Part shown: in pieces, positions 22,433 to 32,130 of the stretch
Layout of the letters: each line of letters starts with the position of its first letter
How positions within the stretch are numbered: the stretch's first letter is position 1
Assembly: GCF_029309905.1 (NCBI RefSeq)
Contig: NZ_JARBJP010000012.1
Location: 1-51,128 of the forward strand
Direction of reading: 5' to 3'
Length of the DNA stretch: 51,128 nt
From: Brytella acorum
Lineage (GTDB): Bacteria > Pseudomonadota > Alphaproteobacteria > Acetobacterales > Acetobacteraceae
Program-made: the position numbers and the translations under genes
The notes under the pieces: model-generated
Database searches by the model: none
Seen by the model: only the letters and a program-made list of their open reading frames with translations
Told to the model about the DNA's origin: nothing

Positions 22433-24025
22433 GATTGGTGTCGTACGAGTGCGCCGACCACCGATCGCGCACGGTGGTCCAGCAGGACCCGATCTGGCGT
22501 CGTCCAGGGCAGGGCGCCCACGCTATTCCACGCTGCGAGCGTGCGGTGGTGTGGCTGGAGGCCGGTGCTGGCGAGCAGTTCGCCATAGCGTCCCTCGGCC
22601 CGCAGCCGCAGCCCGGTTGCCACCCACGCGGTCGCGGCGGTGCCGGAAAGGCTACGCGCTAGGTTGAAGATGGCGGCGGCATAAAGCCCCTCACTCGGCA
22701 CCACGTCGCCCACGAACAGCATCAGCAAAGGTAGGAGAATCCACGGCAGGCCGATCCCCTGGAGGATCTGCCCCACGACAAAATTGTCGGGAATCCAGTC
22801 GCTGGTGACGTTGAGGTCGAGCAGGCAGGCCAGTGCATTCAGTCCGAAGCCCAACACGAGAAAGGTCCGGGCTTCCATCCATCCGTAGCGCAGCGTCACG
22901 ATGCAGGCCGGGTACGCAACGGCCTGCGGCCAGAACGCCGCGTCCAGGGCCGGCGCGATCTGCTCAGGCCGGTAACCGGGGATATCGACGAGAAATGCCG
23001 GTACCAGACCACCGGAAAGGACCGATGCGAACTGATAGGGAATGGCGATCAGCGCGCCGAGCAGGGCATTGCGGCGGGTCAGCAATCGCGTCATCAGAAT
23101 CGGGTGAACGACCCGGCGTCACCCGAGCCAGAATGCTCCGAGCAGGAGTGCTGCACCAATGATGACGGCGAACAGGGTCGCGGCGTCTCCGACCAGTGCA
23201 GCCGGTTCCCCTGACTAAGGCCACCGCCAAGGAGAATGGCCCCCACTGAAAACAGAGTGACCATCCGCAGGTCGGCACGCGCAAACAACAGCCAGCGAAT
23301 CCGCTCCCGCCATAGCCCGAGATATCCGCAGACGAACGCGATCATTCCCAGCGGGATCGCAATCCAGAAGATCGCCGGCGTTCCCCAGTGTTCGACGAGC
23401 CAGACATCCAGCGATGCGGCGGCCTGCGGCGCCATCGTCGCCGCCGAGGCATAGAGCCCGATCGCCAGCGCGCGCCCTGTCGGCGGGAAGGTCCGCAACT
23501 CGGTGATGATGGCAAGCGGAATGATGACTCCGGCGGCGAGCCCCATGCCTGATCGCGCCAGGATCATCAGTGTCAGGTCATGCGTCATGGCCGCGATTGC
23601 GGACGAGGTCGCGAATAGCGCGATCGCGAGGAGCATGATCCGGCGCAGGGAGAAGATCACGGCGAGCCAGCATCCCAGGCCGACACCGACCGGCTCGATG
23701 ACGATCTTGACGGGAAATCTCTGAACGATATGGGTGAAATTGCCGGTAGCGTTGTCGGGTGGCAGCAGGGCCGTCTCGGCGCCCGAGACGGGTCCGATGC
23801 TGTCCATATGCCCGCGAAAGGTGGCGCCGGGGAACGCATCGATCGTGATCGAAGCGCCCTGTCCGATCTGCATATGTGTCAGCTGCACCTCGCGGAAGTT
23901 CGCGACGATCCAGACGTCCGGCAGTGGCGTGACCCGTGCCACCTGGGTGCCGATACCGACATATTCGCCGACATAGACCATCCGCGCGGTGACCTGACCG
24001 GCGACAGGGCTGGCGATCCGCGTGT
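22420..24025 (-). pseudogene. Chimeric scar: HlyD/EmrA C-terminus fused to a degraded EmrB-type MFS transporter
   Basis: From about 24025 the frame encodes the end of a membrane-fusion protein (SPVAGQVTARMVYVGEYVGIGTQ, VWIVANFREVQLTHM, LLPPDNATGNFTHIVQRFPVKI). Near 23690 it passes in frame into MFS helices (CWLAVIFSLRRIMLLAIALFA, ILARSGMGLAAGVIIPLAIITELR), lacking the MFS N-terminus. A frameshift near 23190 (after RLHW), a TGA at 23121 and loss of the C-terminus at about 22425 follow; the second half reads MTRLLTRRNALLGALIAIPYQF. Originally an emrA-emrB-like efflux pair; now non-functional. Confidence 0.85.
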
Positions 24026-24057
24026 AGGCTCCTGTTTTCAAAAGGGAGAAAACGGCT

Positions 24058-24861
24058 ATGCGCGGTCGCCGGGAACTGATGCTGGGTGCAGCTGTCGCGT
24101 GGCTCGCGGTTCACGGGGCGAGCATCGCCCAGACGCGGCGACGCGACGCGCCGGAGAAACAGGGAGGCAAAACACGGATGAACATCCTCATGATCGCGAC
24201 GTCTGCGGACAAGCTGGGGCGGAGCGGCCATGCGACCGGCGTGTGGCTGGAGGAACTGACGACGCCGTTCTATGCGTTCCGGGACGGGGGCGGCGAAGTC
24301 ACGCTCGCCTCCATCGAAGGGGGCGCCATACCGATCGATACACGGAGCGTGAAGGAAGCCGGACAGAACGAGGCATCGGTGGAACGCTATCTGTCAGACC
24401 CGGCGCTCAGGCACGTGGTCGCCGATACTCCGAAATTCACGAATATCGATCTCAGCGGCTTTGACGCGGTGTTTCTTCCCGGGGGACACGGGACGATGAC
24501 GGACTATCCGGAGAATTCCGCGCTCGCGCGTCTGATCGAACAGTTCGACCGAAGTGGCCGGATCGTGTCGGCGGTCTGCCACGGCCCGGCCGGACTGCTC
24601 TCCGCCCGGAAGGCGGACGGGACGCCTTTCGTCGCCGGGCGCCGTGTCAGCGCTTTTGCCGATAGTGAGGAGCGGGCTGTCGGACTGGAGCATACGGTGC
24701 CGTTTCTGCTTGAGGACCGTTTGCGTGCATCAGGCGCTCTCTACGAACGCGGCCCTGACTTTACATCGTTCGCCATACAGGACGGAAATCTTCTGACCGG
24801 TCAGAATCCGGCCTCGGCGGCACGTGTCGCGGCTTTGGTCATACAGCGACTCAAGGCGTGA
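24058..24861 (+). CDS. DJ-1/PfpI family protein, Hsp31-like, with export signal
   Basis: 267 residues; AAAGGGAGAAAA precedes ATG 24058. The start RGRRELMLGAAVAWLAVHGASIAQ resembles a twin-arginine signal; without it the protein would begin at MNILMIATSADKLG (24178). The core has GVWLEEL (Glu65/66), DAVFLPGGHGTM and the elbow SAVCHGPAGLL with Cys174. Hsp31-like members detoxify methylglyoxal or act as chaperones; that activity is inferred. It heads a rightward run with the SDR gene 10 bp downstream. Confidence 0.85.
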   Translation: MRGRRELMLGAAVAWLAVHGASIAQTRRRDAPEKQGGKTRMNILMIATSADKLGRSGHATGVWLEELTTPFYAFRDGGGEVTLASIEGGAIPIDTRSVKEAGQNEASVERYLSDPALRHVVADTPKFTNIDLSGFDAVFLPGGHGTMTDYPENSALARLIEQFDRSGRIVSAVCHGPAGLLSARKADGTPFVAGRRVSAFADSEERAVGLEHTVPFLLEDRLRASGALYERGPDFTSFAIQDGNLLTGQNPASAARVAALVIQRLKA

Positions 24862-24871
24862 GAGAACGATC

Positions 24872-25927
24872 ATGACCCAACCAGTTGCCCTGGTCGCCGG
24901 TGCAAACGGCATCATCGGGAACGCCACCGCACAGGAACTTCGCCGTCAGGGATGGAAGGTCCGGACGTTGGGAAGGCAGACGGTTGCGGATTTCGACTCC
25001 CTGACCGTCGATCTCACAGACGCCGCGTCCACGCGAGAGGCCTTGCCGCGGGCGAGGGACACGACGCATCTGTTCTATGCGTCTCTCTCTCCCGATCCAG
25101 ACCTTGCGATTGAAGCGAACCGCAACGCCGGAATGCTACGCCATCTGCTTGACGGACTTGGTGCTGCCAACGCTCCCTTACAACGAGTCGTGATTTATCA
25201 GGGCTTCAAGATCTATGGCATCCATCTGGGCGCTGTGGTCCGCACGCCTGCCCGTGAGAATGATCCGCCGCATATGCCGCCGAACCTTTACATGGCGCAG
25301 GAAGAGGTTCTGCGGGCATATGCCGGACGCGCGTCTTGGGATTACGTTGCCCTGCGCCCCGACGTCGTGGTGGGCGACGTGATCGGAAATCCGATGAACA
25401 TTGCCCTTATTGTTGGGGTTTTCGCCGAAATCTCGCGAGCGCTTGGTATTCCGCTCCGTTTCCCAGGAACCGCGCGCGCCTATCGGCAGCTTGTTCAGTT
25501 TACGGATGCCGGTTTGCTGGCCCGTGCCAGCCATTGGGCGGCCATCACGCAACAGGCTGGGGGAGAGGCGTTCAATGTCACGAACGGGGATGTTTTTCGC
25601 TGGGAGCGGATGTGGGAAGATGTCGGATCGCATCTCGGTCTCGCGGTCGCGTCGCCGGTGCCCCTGACGCTCACGCGCCACATGGCCGACAAAGGCCCAT
25701 TATGGAGGGAACTGGCTGAACGACATGGATTGGTCGAACCGGATATCGCCCGTCTTGTAGGATGGGGTTTTGGAGATTTCATCTTCCATACCGAGACCGA
25801 CGTTATTTCGGACGTGAATAAAATTTATCGTTTCGGCTTTTCCGAGCGGATGGATTCCACAGCTTCCTTGATGGGCGCGCTCGCGCGGTTGCAGGAACGA
25901 AAGGCGTTGCCGACAGTCATTTTCTGA
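24872..25927 (+). CDS. PRISE-type NAD(P)H-dependent SDR (progesterone 5-beta-reductase/iridoid synthase-like)
   Basis: 351 residues. The nucleotide-binding motif is AGANGIIG (residues 10-16). QGFKIYG (Lys113) and PPNLYMAQEE (Tyr140) are the atypical catalytic Lys and Tyr of PRISE enzymes, which reduce activated C=C bonds of enones rather than using YxxxK. RPDVVVGDVIGNPMN and FNVTNGDVFRWERMWEDVG are further family blocks. Cytoplasmic; natural substrate unknown. Cotranscription with the DJ-1 gene is likely. Confidence 0.88.
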   Translation: MTQPVALVAGANGIIGNATAQELRRQGWKVRTLGRQTVADFDSLTVDLTDAASTREALPRARDTTHLFYASLSPDPDLAIEANRNAGMLRHLLDGLGAANAPLQRVVIYQGFKIYGIHLGAVVRTPARENDPPHMPPNLYMAQEEVLRAYAGRASWDYVALRPDVVVGDVIGNPMNIALIVGVFAEISRALGIPLRFPGTARAYRQLVQFTDAGLLARASHWAAITQQAGGEAFNVTNGDVFRWERMWEDVGSHLGLAVASPVPLTLTRHMADKGPLWRELAERHGLVEPDIARLVGWGFGDFIFHTETDVISDVNKIYRFGFSERMDSTASLMGALARLQERKALPTVIF

Positions 25928-26063
25928 ACCCGCATTTCCGTAAAGCGATTATGATCACCGCTGTTGCCTGGTACGGATGCCTACCCACATCTATAACGTG
26001 ACATGCTGGCGAAGACATTGGTGCCCGCCGAGGCGGGCACAATTCTTGAGGAAAGGTAGGACA

Positions 26064-26954
26064 ATGAGCACTTCGAGCCATGACGCCGCCAGATCCGGCA
26101 GCTTTAAAATCGGCGGCGATCTCGACGTCAACCGCCTGGGTTTCGGCGCGATGCGTATTACCGGCAAAGGCGTCTGGGGGCCACCCGCCGATCACGACGA
26201 AGCTATCCGCACGTTGAAGCGGCTTCCGGAACTCGGCGTCAACTTCATAGACACGGCCGATTCCTATGGTCCGGATGTGTCAGAATGGCTGATCCGCGAG
26301 GCGCTGCATCCTTACCCGAAAGGGCTCACGATCGCGACGAAGGGCGGCCTCACACGTTCGGGGCCGGATATATGGAAGCCGGTCGGGCGACCGGAATACC
26401 TGCTTCAGCAGGTGCATAAGAGCCTGCGCAATCTCGGGGTCGAACAGATTGACCTGTGGCAGTTACATCGCATTGACCCAAAGGTTCCGGCGGACGAGCA
26501 GTTCGACGCCATCAAATCGCTGCTCGATCAGAAACTCGTCCGCCACGCGGGGTTGAGCGAGGTATCCGTCGCGGACATCGAGGCGGCCTCGAAATTCTTC
26601 GACGTCGCGACCGTCCAGAACCGCTATAATCTGGTCGACCGTACCAGCGAGGACGTGCTCGACTATTGCACCGCCCAGGGCATCGGCTTCATCCCCTGGT
26701 TTCCGCTCGCCGCCGGCGATCTCGCAAAATCGGGCTCGATACTCGACACCATATCGGGAAAATATAACGCCACGCCCGGCCAGATTGCCCTGGCCTGGAT
26801 CCTCAGACGCAGCCCGGTCATGCTACCGATCCCCGGAACCTCCAAAGTCACGCATCTGGAACAGAACGTCGCCGCCGTTGACATCATCCTGTCCGACGAA
26901 GACTTCTCGGCGCTGGACGCGGAAGGCCGTAAGGCGTTTCAGTCCGCCTCCTGA
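26064..26954 (+). CDS. Aldo/keto reductase
   Basis: 296 residues; GAGGAAAGGTAGGA precedes ATG 26064. The catalytic tetrad is visible as Asp63 and Tyr68 ([10 protein letters not shown]), Lys93 (IATKGGLT) and His135 (LWQLHRID). [14 protein letters not shown] is the NADPH-binding block. It reduces aldehydes or ketones with NADPH; the substrate is open. It is separated by 136 bp from the SDR gene and is convergent with the GST gene. Confidence 0.92.
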   Translation: MSTSSHDAARSGSFKIGGDLDVNRLGFGAMRITGKGVWGPPADHDEAIRTLKRLPELGVNFIDTADSYGPDVSEWLIREALHPYPKGLTIATKGGLTRSGPDIWKPVGRPEYLLQQVHKSLRNLGVEQIDLWQLHRIDPKVPADEQFDAIKSLLDQKLVRHAGLSEVSVADIEAASKFFDVATVQNRYNLVDRTSEDVLDYCTAQGIGFIPWFPLAAGDLAKSGSILDTISGKYNATPGQIALAWILRRSPVMLPIPGTSKVTHLEQNVAAVDIILSDEDFSALDAEGRKAFQSAS

Positions 26955-26977
26955 TGGCCGTGTGAAGCATCTGTCGA

Positions 26978-27571
26978 TTACAGACCCGGCATGGAGATGA
27001 AACCCGGCAGATTTCGGACGCGATCGAGCCAGCGGCCGAGGGCCGGGTAGGGGGTAAGGTCGATACCACCCTCGGGCGCCAGTGCAAGATAGGGAAAAAG
27101 AGCGCAGTCAGCGATCGTAGGATGACCGAGGGCAAACCAGTCCTGTGTCTCGACATGCGCATTGAGCAGCGGCAGGAGTTTGTCGGTCCAGCGCATGGCG
27201 GTTCCCATATCAAGGGGGTAGCCGAATTTGCGGATCAGACGGGCAGTGTTGGGGCCGTTGCGTACCTCGCTCGACGCCACGGAAAGCCATTGTGTAATGA
27301 TGGCCTGTGACATGGCGTCTTCTGGCCACCAGTTGCGGTCCGTCAGCCGGCTGGCAAGGTAGACCAGAATGGCCTGGGAATCCCGAAGTGTGAGGTCACC
27401 ATCCACCAGGACGGGGACTTCCCCGAACGGGTTCAGTTTCTGGAAATCTGGATCATGGTTCTTACCCGACGCAAGATTGACAGGAATGAGATCCAGCTTC
27501 GTACCTGTCAGGGCCGCGAAAAGTCGGATCTTGTAGCAGTTTCCGGAGACGTCCAGATCATAGAGAAGCAT
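26978..27571 (-). CDS. Glutathione S-transferase family protein
   Basis: 197 residues. N-terminal thioredoxin-like domain: MLLYDLDVSGNCYKIRLFAALTG, NPFGEVPVLVDGDLTLRDSQAILVYLA (cis-Pro and Ser for glutathione binding). C-terminal helical domain ends HPTIADCALFPYLALAPEGG and YPALGRWLDRVRNLPGF. It is divergent from a TetR regulator across 108 bp that contain a palindromic operator, so it is the probable target of that regulator. Confidence 0.9.
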   Translation of the reverse strand: MLLYDLDVSGNCYKIRLFAALTGTKLDLIPVNLASGKNHDPDFQKLNPFGEVPVLVDGDLTLRDSQAILVYLASRLTDRNWWPEDAMSQAIITQWLSVASSEVRNGPNTARLIRKFGYPLDMGTAMRWTDKLLPLLNAHVETQDWFALGHPTIADCALFPYLALAPEGGIDLTPYPALGRWLDRVRNLPGFISMPGL

Positions 27572-27649
27572 CACGGGGTGTCCTGTGACCGGAGATAAGA
27601 GGGCAGGGGCGCACGTGGCTTGCCCGGCGGCACCATGCTTCCTACTGTG

Positions 27650-27665
27650 ACGAACGACCGTTCGT
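27650..27665. promoter_or_regulatory. TetR-type operator between GST and tetR
   Basis: ACGAACG, 2 nt, CGTTCGT: perfect 7-bp arms, 15 bp before the tetR start. Position between divergent genes and the sequence fit autorepression and GST control. Confidence 0.6.
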
Positions 27666-27679
27666 AAGTCAAAGGTGCA

Positions 27680-28234
27680 ATGAGAGAAGCCGTTCCTATC
27701 CGCCGGATCGTTGTCGAGGCCCGTGAACTGTTTCGCGAGCATGGCTACGAAGGAGCATCCATGCGTGATCTGGCCGATCGTGTGGGCCTGCGCCCGCAAA
27801 GCCTCTACACGCGCTTTCCGTCGAAGGAATCTCTGGTGCGCGAGGTGCTGGCACTAACGCTCGACGACGTGCTGGTCGATCTCCCCGACCCCGCGACGGA
27901 CTGGCGTGGAGCCTGGCAGACATTGATCGGGCGGATTGCGGAGACGTTCGAGACACGAGGACGGTGTGTGGGGCTGCATCTCGCGTATGGCGTGACAGCG
28001 CAGACGCCAGACGCCCGGGATGCCGTGCGGGCGTTTTTCGCGCGATTACGCGATACGATGGCTGGGATTCTGAAAGCCGGGACGATTTCCGAACCGGTGT
28101 TCGTTGCAGCGGATACCCTCGCGCAACTCGAGGGGGCAACGCTCTGGATTACGACCGAGGGCGACATGGAGCCTCTCCGGCATGCAGTGGAGCGTGCCTT
28201 GCGTGTCGGTGAGCGGGAAGGGAGAGCCGCGTGA
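27680..28234 (+). CDS. TetR family regulator of the GST gene
   Basis: 184 residues. HTH domain: IRRIVVEARELFREHGYEGASMRDLADRVGLRPQSLYTRFPSKESLVREVL. The C-terminal ligand-binding domain is helical with no recognised ligand signature. Divergent from the GST gene, with a palindromic operator 15 bp upstream. Probably a repressor relieved by an electrophile or substrate of the GST; inferred from layout. Confidence 0.88.
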   Translation: MREAVPIRRIVVEARELFREHGYEGASMRDLADRVGLRPQSLYTRFPSKESLVREVLALTLDDVLVDLPDPATDWRGAWQTLIGRIAETFETRGRCVGLHLAYGVTAQTPDARDAVRAFFARLRDTMAGILKAGTISEPVFVAADTLAQLEGATLWITTEGDMEPLRHAVERALRVGEREGRAA

Positions 28235-28397
28235 TCGAAACCGAGAGATTGCATCGCTCGTTTCATCAAGCGACGGATATTTCACGTAAAAGAGGCGGAC
28301 TGAACTCAAAATTTCATGTCGTGTGATGAAGCGAAACGATGTGTTCGCCCGCATTTCACTGCTGGACAGGGGCAATGACTTCGCCTGTTTCCGAACA

Positions 28398-28880
28398 TCA
28401 CCGCATGAGGTCGTCAGCGAAGCGTCGCAGAAGCGACCTTAACTGATCGAGGTCTTCGTCGGTCCAGTCGACAAGAATGCGGTTGGCCAACCTCTCGCGC
28501 GCCGCGTTGAGGATGCGAACCATGTCCCGGCCTTTCTCAGTCACCGTTGCTTCGCGAACACGCCTGTCCGCCGCCGAAGGACGACGCTCAATGAAGCCCA
28601 GTTCCTCAAGCTTGGTCATCTGTCGGCTGATGGTCGTATGATCGCGGCCCGTCCGGTCCGCAAGTTCGACCACGCCGATGGGACCGTAACGCCATACGCG
28701 TGAAAGCAGCGGAAACAGGGCCCGATCAAGCGGAATACCGGCCTCCTCGATCAGGCGATCGTCACGGCGGGGGCGGTTGATTTCATCGACAAGATCAATG
28801 ATCGCGGCATGCAGTCCGCGCAGGATATCAGGATCGTGTGCATTATTCACGTTTTTCGTTGCCTTCAACGTCAGCTCCAT
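28398..28880 (-). CDS. MarR family regulator
   Basis: 160 residues from ATG 28880. The winged helix reads LFPLLSRVWRYGPIGVVELADRTGRDHTTISRQMTKLEELGFIERRPSAADRRVREATVTEKG. It is divergent from the FAD monooxygenase gene with only 37 bp between starts, so both promoters overlap and one bound dimer could repress both. An AT-rich stretch with AATATT in this gap is the probable binding region. Ligand likely a phenolic or related aromatic, by analogy. Confidence 0.88.
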   Translation of the reverse strand: MELTLKATKNVNNAHDPDILRGLHAAIIDLVDEINRPRRDDRLIEEAGIPLDRALFPLLSRVWRYGPIGVVELADRTGRDHTTISRQMTKLEELGFIERRPSAADRRVREATVTEKGRDMVRILNAARERLANRILVDWTDEDLDQLRSLLRRFADDLMR

Positions 28881-28917
28881 ATACGTGAATATTACACATT
28901 GATTCGCGGAGTTGCCA

Positions 28918-30432
28918 GTGTCTTTCGATACAGACGTCCTGATCTCGGGTGCGGGGGCCGCAGGCCTGACGCTTGCCATCGACCTCGCCCGACGTGGAAT
29001 TTCGTTCCGACTGATCGAGCAGAACGCGCAGCCGTTCAGCGGGTCGCGCGGCAAGGGCATCCAGCCCCGAACGATGGAGATTTTCGAGGATCTCGGCATC
29101 GTCGATCGTATGGCCGCGGCAGGCGGACCCTATCCGCCGCTCTGTCAGTATCTTCCTGATGGAACCCATAAAATGTCGCTTCTGACAGAAGCAGACGTCT
29201 TCCCGGCCGCAGCCGAGCCCTATGCCGCGCCGCTGATGTTGCCGCAGTTCGCAACCGAAGCCGTCATGCGGGAGCGGCTCTCCGAGCTGGGCCATCACCC
29301 TTGCTTCGGCACGCAGTTGGTCGGCTTCCAGCAGGACAACGATGGCGTTACGGCGAGGATCGAACAGCAAGGCGGCGAGCAGGTTGTTCGTGCCCGGTTC
29401 CTCATCGGGACCGATGGTGGCCGCAGCTTCGTGCGTCATGCATTGGCGATCGATTTTCCGGGAGAAGCACTGGGCGTGCGTGCGATCGTTGCCGATGTAC
29501 GGCTGGAGGGTTTGGATCGGTCCGCCTGGCATCGTTTCCAGTTCGGTTCACCGGCGACGCAGGTGATGATCTGCCCGCTGGCAGGCACGGACCTGTTTCA
29601 GGTTCAGGCGCCCGTGGCGCTGGACGGAGAGATCGATCTGTCTCCGGCCGGGCTGACCGCGCTCATCGAAGACCGGACCGGCAGAGGGGACATTACGATC
29701 CGTTCGGTGTCGTGGTCCTCGGTCTATACGATGAGTGCGCGTCTGGCCGATCGCTATCGGGTCGGGCGCGTCTTCCTTGCGGGAGATGCCGCGCATGTTC
29801 ACCCGCCAACCGGCGGTCAGGGCCTCAATACCAGCGTTCAGGACGCCTATAATCTCGGCTGGAAGCTGGCGTCCGTGCTCTCGGGGGCGCCAGAAGCGCT
29901 GCTCGACAGCTACGAGGCGGAGCGTCGGCCGATCGCATTGAACATGCTTGCTCTCTCGACGCGGCTGCTCGGGGAGGTCAAGCAGGGCATTATGCGACGC
30001 GATCGCGAAGCGCGGCAGCTCGACCTCGGCTATCGCGGTTCGTCATTGAGCGCGCCCGGTTCGGTGGGCGGCAAAGTGCAGGCGGGCGATCGCGCCCCTG
30101 ATGCGCCCTGTCGCGGACAAGCTGGGCAGCGGACACGGCTGTTTACGGTTTTTCAAGGATCTCACTGGAGCCTGCTCGGTTACGAGGTGCGTGATCGGCC
30201 GTCGGCCATCGCAGGTGTTCGGATCGTCACCATCGGCGCGGGGCAGGAACTCGTCGACGAGGATGGCCATATTGCCGAAGCGTACGGGATCGAACCCGGT
30301 CAGTGGGTGCTCGTGCGTCCGGACGGTTACATCGCCGGAATTTTCTTCTCTGACGACTTGGAGGCGCAGCTTTTGCGCTACTTGGCGCACGTGCTGCCAT
30401 CCCGCCCGACTGTTACGGTCGGAGGAGTATGA
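28918..30432 (+). CDS. FAD-dependent aromatic-ring monooxygenase (PheA/TfdB/MhpA-like)
   Basis: 504 residues from GTG 28918 (GGAG 7 nt upstream); TTG 28912 is an alternative. DVLISGAGAAGLTLAIDLARRG is the FAD GxGxxG motif, GTDGGRSFVRHAL the DG motif, and RVFLAGDAAHVHPPTGGQGLNTSVQDAYNLGWKL the GD motif. A C-terminal thioredoxin-like domain (PDAPCR... VRPDGYIAGIF) is typical of phenol hydroxylases. It hydroxylates an aromatic substrate with NAD(P)H and O2; substrate unknown. Its stop overlaps the next gene (ATGA). Confidence 0.9.
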   Translation: MSFDTDVLISGAGAAGLTLAIDLARRGISFRLIEQNAQPFSGSRGKGIQPRTMEIFEDLGIVDRMAAAGGPYPPLCQYLPDGTHKMSLLTEADVFPAAAEPYAAPLMLPQFATEAVMRERLSELGHHPCFGTQLVGFQQDNDGVTARIEQQGGEQVVRARFLIGTDGGRSFVRHALAIDFPGEALGVRAIVADVRLEGLDRSAWHRFQFGSPATQVMICPLAGTDLFQVQAPVALDGEIDLSPAGLTALIEDRTGRGDITIRSVSWSSVYTMSARLADRYRVGRVFLAGDAAHVHPPTGGQGLNTSVQDAYNLGWKLASVLSGAPEALLDSYEAERRPIALNMLALSTRLLGEVKQGIMRRDREARQLDLGYRGSSLSAPGSVGGKVQAGDRAPDAPCRGQAGQRTRLFTVFQGSHWSLLGYEVRDRPSAIAGVRIVTIGAGQELVDEDGHIAEAYGIEPGQWVLVRPDGYIAGIFFSDDLEAQLLRYLAHVLPSRPTVTVGGV

Positions 30433-30989
30433 TCATGGGCTTCCAGACCTTTCTGGGGTTTGCGCCCTTCCTCGCCTTCGCGCTGGTGGAAAAGCTGGTC
30501 GGCGTCGTGCCGGGCCTGTTGACGGGCTTTGCCGTGTCTCTGGCACTGGTGGGATGGGAGGCTGCAAGGACACGATCCTTCAATATCCTTGAAGCGGGCA
30601 GTGCCGTGATCTTCGGTGGCCTCACGCTCCTGGTGGTCAGTCTCAATCAGACATGGTCCGTCTGGCAGGTGCGTCTGTTCGTGGATGCCGGGCTGGCCCT
30701 GGTCGTGTTCCTGAGCATCCTGTTCGGGAGTCCCTTCACGCTGCAGCACGCCCGGACGTCTGCCACCGCCGATGCCCGTCGCGATCCCGCTTTCATGCGG
30801 CACAACACCATCCTTTCGGGCGTCTGGGGCTTGGCATTCGTCGGGCTCGCCCTGATTGATCTTTATATGACGACGTCCGGAGCGCCCGACCGGCGGGGCA
30901 TTGTCCTCACGTTGGGTATTCTGGCCATCGCGGCACGATGGACGCAGTCCTATGTGAGAAAGATCCGGCGTGCGTCCGGCGACGGTTGA
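30429..30989 (+). CDS. Multi-pass membrane protein coupled to the monooxygenase
   Basis: 186 residues, start overlapping the monooxygenase stop (ATGA). Five or six hydrophobic segments: FLGFAPFLAFALVEKLVG, LLTGFAVSLALVG, VIFGGLTLLVVSL, LFVDAGLALVVFLSILFG, GVWGLAFVGLALIDLYM, and IVLTLGILAIAA. No named family is certain. Translational coupling suggests an operon with the hydroxylase; a role in substrate entry or membrane association is speculation. Confidence 0.75.
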   Translation: MIMGFQTFLGFAPFLAFALVEKLVGVVPGLLTGFAVSLALVGWEAARTRSFNILEAGSAVIFGGLTLLVVSLNQTWSVWQVRLFVDAGLALVVFLSILFGSPFTLQHARTSATADARRDPAFMRHNTILSGVWGLAFVGLALIDLYMTTSGAPDRRGIVLTLGILAIAARWTQSYVRKIRRASGDG

Positions 30990-31176
30990 CGGGACGCACA
31001 CGCCTGCAGGCGGCACGAAACCGACGTTCTGACCGAACGCGTGCCTGACAGCAGGCGGCCGCTCGCTCGACATCTTCCTTTCTTTGGATATCTGGCGTGG
31101 AGGCGATCGGCCTTCCGAAGACGCACGCCCGAAATTCTGAACACTTCAAAAGATACATCTCGGGAGCGAAAAGACC

Positions 31177-31971
31177 GTGAAATCCGTTTTTGCTTTTCCG
31201 GCCGCCATCACGCGGCAAGCATTCGTGTTTCTCCATGGAGGCGCACAGCCTAAATCCGCACCTCTGGGAGACGCCAGGTGCGGGCGATTTCTCCTGCTCG
31301 GGTTGGTTTTGCTCCTGGCCTCGTGCGCCGGAGCGCAGGTTCGAAATCCGGTAGCGGTGACGGATGCGCAATCGGTGGCACCCATTGCGGTCACTGTGAA
31401 GACGAGCCTGCCGAGAACCGCTCAGAATGCAACGCGGCTGGATCGCAACATGCAGGCACTCGCCACCGGTCTCGCGACCCGTCTCGAACACTCTCAAATT
31501 GCCGCGCACCCGGCGGATGCGATGCCGCAGACGAACGGCGCGGAACTGGCTCTCGTCGTCGATCTCGGCACGCTGGACGCGGGAAATCCCTGGTCGCGCG
31601 AACTGGTCGGTTTCGGGGCGGGCAAGAGCTGCCTTCAGACGCATGTCATCCTGTATGACGAACGCGGCGCGAAAATGACGACCTTACTCGATTTCACCGT
31701 CGTGGCTGATAGCGGTGCCATGCCGGGCGTCATCGTCAGTGCGTGGAACCCGATCGGCTTCGGTATTCACAGCGCGCATGCCATCTCCAAGGAGCTGCGC
31801 AGCGACGGGCATGAGGACGCGGATCGCACCGCGATGACCATTGTCGGGAAGATAACGGAGTATTACCGCACGAATGGGTGGCTGCCTCCGGACCAGCCCT
31901 ATGAGGAAACAGTCAGGGGCGCGAATCATGCCTTTCTTTTATCGCGAGGTGAAAACCAGCGCTTACGATGA
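31177..31971 (+). CDS. DUF4410-like lipoprotein
   Basis: 264 residues from GTG 31177; the true start may be further in, since the lipobox LLLASC with Cys at about residue 50 lies unusually deep. After it come a Ser/Thr-rich linker, LARRLEHSQIA-like helix (LATGLATRLEHSQIA), ELALVVDLGTLDAGNPWSRELVGFGAG, and SAWNPIGFGIHSAHA. This pattern resembles DUF4410 outer-membrane-anchored lipoproteins of unknown function. It is preceded by a 187-bp gap. Confidence 0.65.
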   Translation: MKSVFAFPAAITRQAFVFLHGGAQPKSAPLGDARCGRFLLLGLVLLLASCAGAQVRNPVAVTDAQSVAPIAVTVKTSLPRTAQNATRLDRNMQALATGLATRLEHSQIAAHPADAMPQTNGAELALVVDLGTLDAGNPWSRELVGFGAGKSCLQTHVILYDERGAKMTTLLDFTVVADSGAMPGVIVSAWNPIGFGIHSAHAISKELRSDGHEDADRTAMTIVGKITEYYRTNGWLPPDQPYEETVRGANHAFLLSRGENQRLR

Positions 31972-32130
31972 ATGTCCGCTTTGGGAAAGCAGATCTTAAA
32001 CCGAAAAGTGTCTGCAGAGAGGCGATTACTGCCTGTCCGGTATTGATCAAAATTATCTGCAAGTGGCCATGCGCACGACAGCATGTGTGGTAACAACCTG
32101 AGACCTCATATCGGGAAAAGGATCAGGTTA

